Position numbers and translations under genes: made by a program
In this document: one piece after another, positions 59,633 through 64,000 of the stretch
Layout: each line of letters starts with the position of its first letter
Position numbering within the stretch: position 1 is the stretch's first letter
Notes under the pieces: generated by a model
The model's database searches: none
Seen by the model: only the letters and a program-made list of their open reading frames with translations
Told to the model about the DNA's origin: nothing
Assembly: GCA_002917075.1 (NCBI GenBank)
Contig: NTMA01000084.1
Span: 62,001-126,000, forward strand
DNA from: Hawksworthiomyces lignivorus
Lineage: Eukaryota > Ascomycota > Sordariomycetes > Ophiostomatales > Ophiostomataceae
Length of the DNA stretch: 64,000 bases
Direction of reading: 5' to 3'

Positions 59633-60609
59633 TCACACCATGGCCATTTCTTTGGGAACCCAGAGGCCGACACAGCCGCCCACGAGACCCAGCCAGACCA
59701 TCATGTAGTCCTTCTTGGAGCAGTCAAAGTCCGACATGGCCTCGCCGAGGAGGCAGGGGTGGACAAAGAAGGACGGCACTCCAGTTGTAGGATGATACTG
59801 TTGGGGAAATCATGCCAATGGAAAAAAAAGAACGGGGAGGGACCGCGTTAGCCTAGCTTGTGGAATATAACATGTATAGCAAAGGCACATTGCCGATACA
59901 CTTTTCTTTTGTTCTTTTTTTTATTCATATGGTGACTTACATCGGCCGAAATGCCCCCGATGCTGCCCATCGCGCGGAGGCTATCTTGGTACTGCGGTGG
60001 GACGAGGCGGCGGAACACCGTATCGATGCTGAATGCCGGCTCGTCGTTCGGTAGCCTGTTCAGGCTGAACCATAGGCAGGGCGCCCTGTAGGTCGCGTGC
60101 CAGTGGATCTCGTAGGTCACCGACCCCACGTCGGGTATGCGTGCTAGCGGAAGGGCGGCCTGTCCAGTAAGCGGCGGCTCTTCGAAATCCTGGATAGCAT
60201 TTCTCCTTACCTCGTCTGCGTCTTCGGACTCGGCCATGGCTTGGTCTTCGTCATCCTGGTCGTCGACGCTGTCCATCGGTCGACCAAACGACAGCCCACC
60301 AAGCTGCCCCGCCAGCTCGTCGTCCTCTTGACGGTGGGCGTCGTCGTAGTCTAGCGGCCGTGTGATTTGGAGGTACGTGCTGTACTCGCTCCCAGACACA
60401 GCCGAGAACGGTGCTCCAAAAGCGGTGCACACAGAGAGCCGCCAGCGCCGCCGCAGCGGGCCGAGCGTGGCCTGGCGATAGATGCGGTCGAAGTCGTGGC
60501 AGACCTCGGCGAACTCGTCAGGCGTGAGCGCCGGGTAGTCCTGGAAGTCGGCGCCCTTCTTCCCAGCAGAGGGGGCGGCTGCGCCAGCAGCCGGTACCCG
60601 CATGGTCAT
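59633..60609 (-). CDS. atg10: Autophagy E2-like enzyme Atg10
   Basis: E2-like ligase that conjugates Atg12 to Atg5 during autophagosome formation. Exons 60609..59941 and 59797..59633 give 277 residues. The N-terminal part has the Atg3/Atg10 fold start (PALTPDEFAEVCHDF) and an acidic Asp/Gln-rich insertion. The catalytic region EIHWHATYRAPCLWF then VPSFFVHPCLL contains the HPC motif with active-site Cys at about residue 238, supplied by exon 2. The last exon ends GLWVPKEMAMV. A second ATG two codons in (60603) could also serve. Divergent from the GH47 gene. Confidence 0.93.
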
Positions 60610-61467
60610 TGTGAAGGCAGAGACAGTCTTCCAACCATATCTGAGACTATATAAATAGCTTGAGGCGTATTTTGTCCGATACTGTACAAGCTGTATAGAT
60701 AGACTTCTATTTGATATCGTTAGGCTCTACAGTATTCAGATCTCGGCACGAGACACTGTGCTGCCACACAGTCTGTACCTGGTTAACAGTCATTAAATAC
60801 TCCCGTATGGGGCTTTGCTTTAGATCTTTCAGCATGGGGTCGACCGCCTGGACGCAGCCTCGCAGCCTATAGAAAGGCGCGGCTGACCTGCTGAGGGCGC
60901 CCATCGGGATCTCTGACAGGTGCTAATTATAACACTATCCGGACATGTACAGGTGCCAATAATACTACAGTAGCATTAATTATACTTAATACGGCCGTCT
61001 ATTAAAAAGCGGGAACAGGGCTTCCTTCCGTATCCGGTAGCAGCTTCCAGCTGTCCTTTTCTGCCGTCAAACTCGCTGCGTCTGACTTCTGCCGGTCTAT
61101 CCACACATCAATCAACGACACGGCTTCTCTTCTCCTTGTTCCGTTCTTTTTTGTGTCCTTTTCTTCATTGCCTCTGTATCATATCGAGACAGGATATTCA
61201 CAGGGTTTCTTCAACGGGAGAAACGTTGGTCCTGAAGATCTGTCCTTCTTCTGCCTTAGCTCGGTTCGCTTGGGTCGATTTTGGGAGGATTGTTTTGTTG
61301 GTCGTGTCTGCTATTTGATGATTCTTTTTTTTTTGTTGCTTTCTTCTCGTGCATTCCAGCTCCGCTTGGCTAAAATTTTTTGCTTGTACCATCTATTTCT
61401 TCATTTCCATCATCCTCGACTCCCTATCACCACCCCCTCCAGCAATGCTTGAGCAGAACGGAGGCCA
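60610..61467. promoter_or_regulatory. Divergent spacer of ATG10 and GH47 mannosidase
   Basis: 858 bp containing both promoters. 61080-61400 is CT-rich on +, fitting the leader of the mannosidase gene. No supported gene inside. Confidence 0.55.

Positions 61468-64000
<2,533 letters not shown>

Overview
This window looks like nuclear DNA of a filamentous ascomycete, probably a sordariomycete. The evidence is short introns (mostly 50-110 nt) with GTRAGT-like donors and CTAAC/CTGAC branch points, GC-ending codons, Zn2Cys6 and DHA2-type MFS genes, a proton-pumping transhydrogenase that yeasts lack, and a fungal NB-ARC/TPR protein. Low-complexity insertions in coding regions and long AT-richer spacers would suit Ophiostomatales, but that placement is inference. 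No operons, rRNA or CRISPR were seen. I rebuilt gene structures by joining reading frames across splice sites and checking phase and family conservation.

Layout, left to right: 5' two thirds of an ABC-C transporter (-), a 4 kb spacer, Sec61 alpha (-), divergent tRNA isopentenyltransferase (+), a 3.9 kb spacer, a Zn2Cys6 regulator (+), a 4.6 kb spacer, a DHA2 efflux MFS gene (+), NAD(P) transhydrogenase (+), a Doa10/Ssm4 ubiquitin ligase (+), a BBE/GOOX-type flavin oxidase (-), an M20 amidohydrolase (-), a sucrose/alpha-glucoside transporter (-), HIS1 (+), Arp2/3 subunit ARPC1 (-), tRNA-Ser(GCU) (-), a mariner-like transposase relic (+), an NLR-like NB-ARC/TPR gene (+), a U2B''/U1A-type RRM protein (+), ATG10 (-), and a GH47 alpha-1,2-mannosidase (+) cut by the window end.

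The gene mix is mostly housekeeping. Three products act in the ER and early secretory pathway: Sec61 (translocation), Doa10 (ERAD ligase) and GH47 mannosidase (glycan trimming). They are not clustered and there is no sign of co-regulation. The accessory-looking part is 53.1-58.6 kb, with tRNA-Ser, a decayed transposase and an NLR-like gene carrying four near-identical 126-bp TPR units. The most notable regulatory observation is at HIS1: a TGACTCA element upstream, and all three introns begin GTGAGTCA, so each 5' splice site contains the Gcn4/CPC1 core TGAGTCA.
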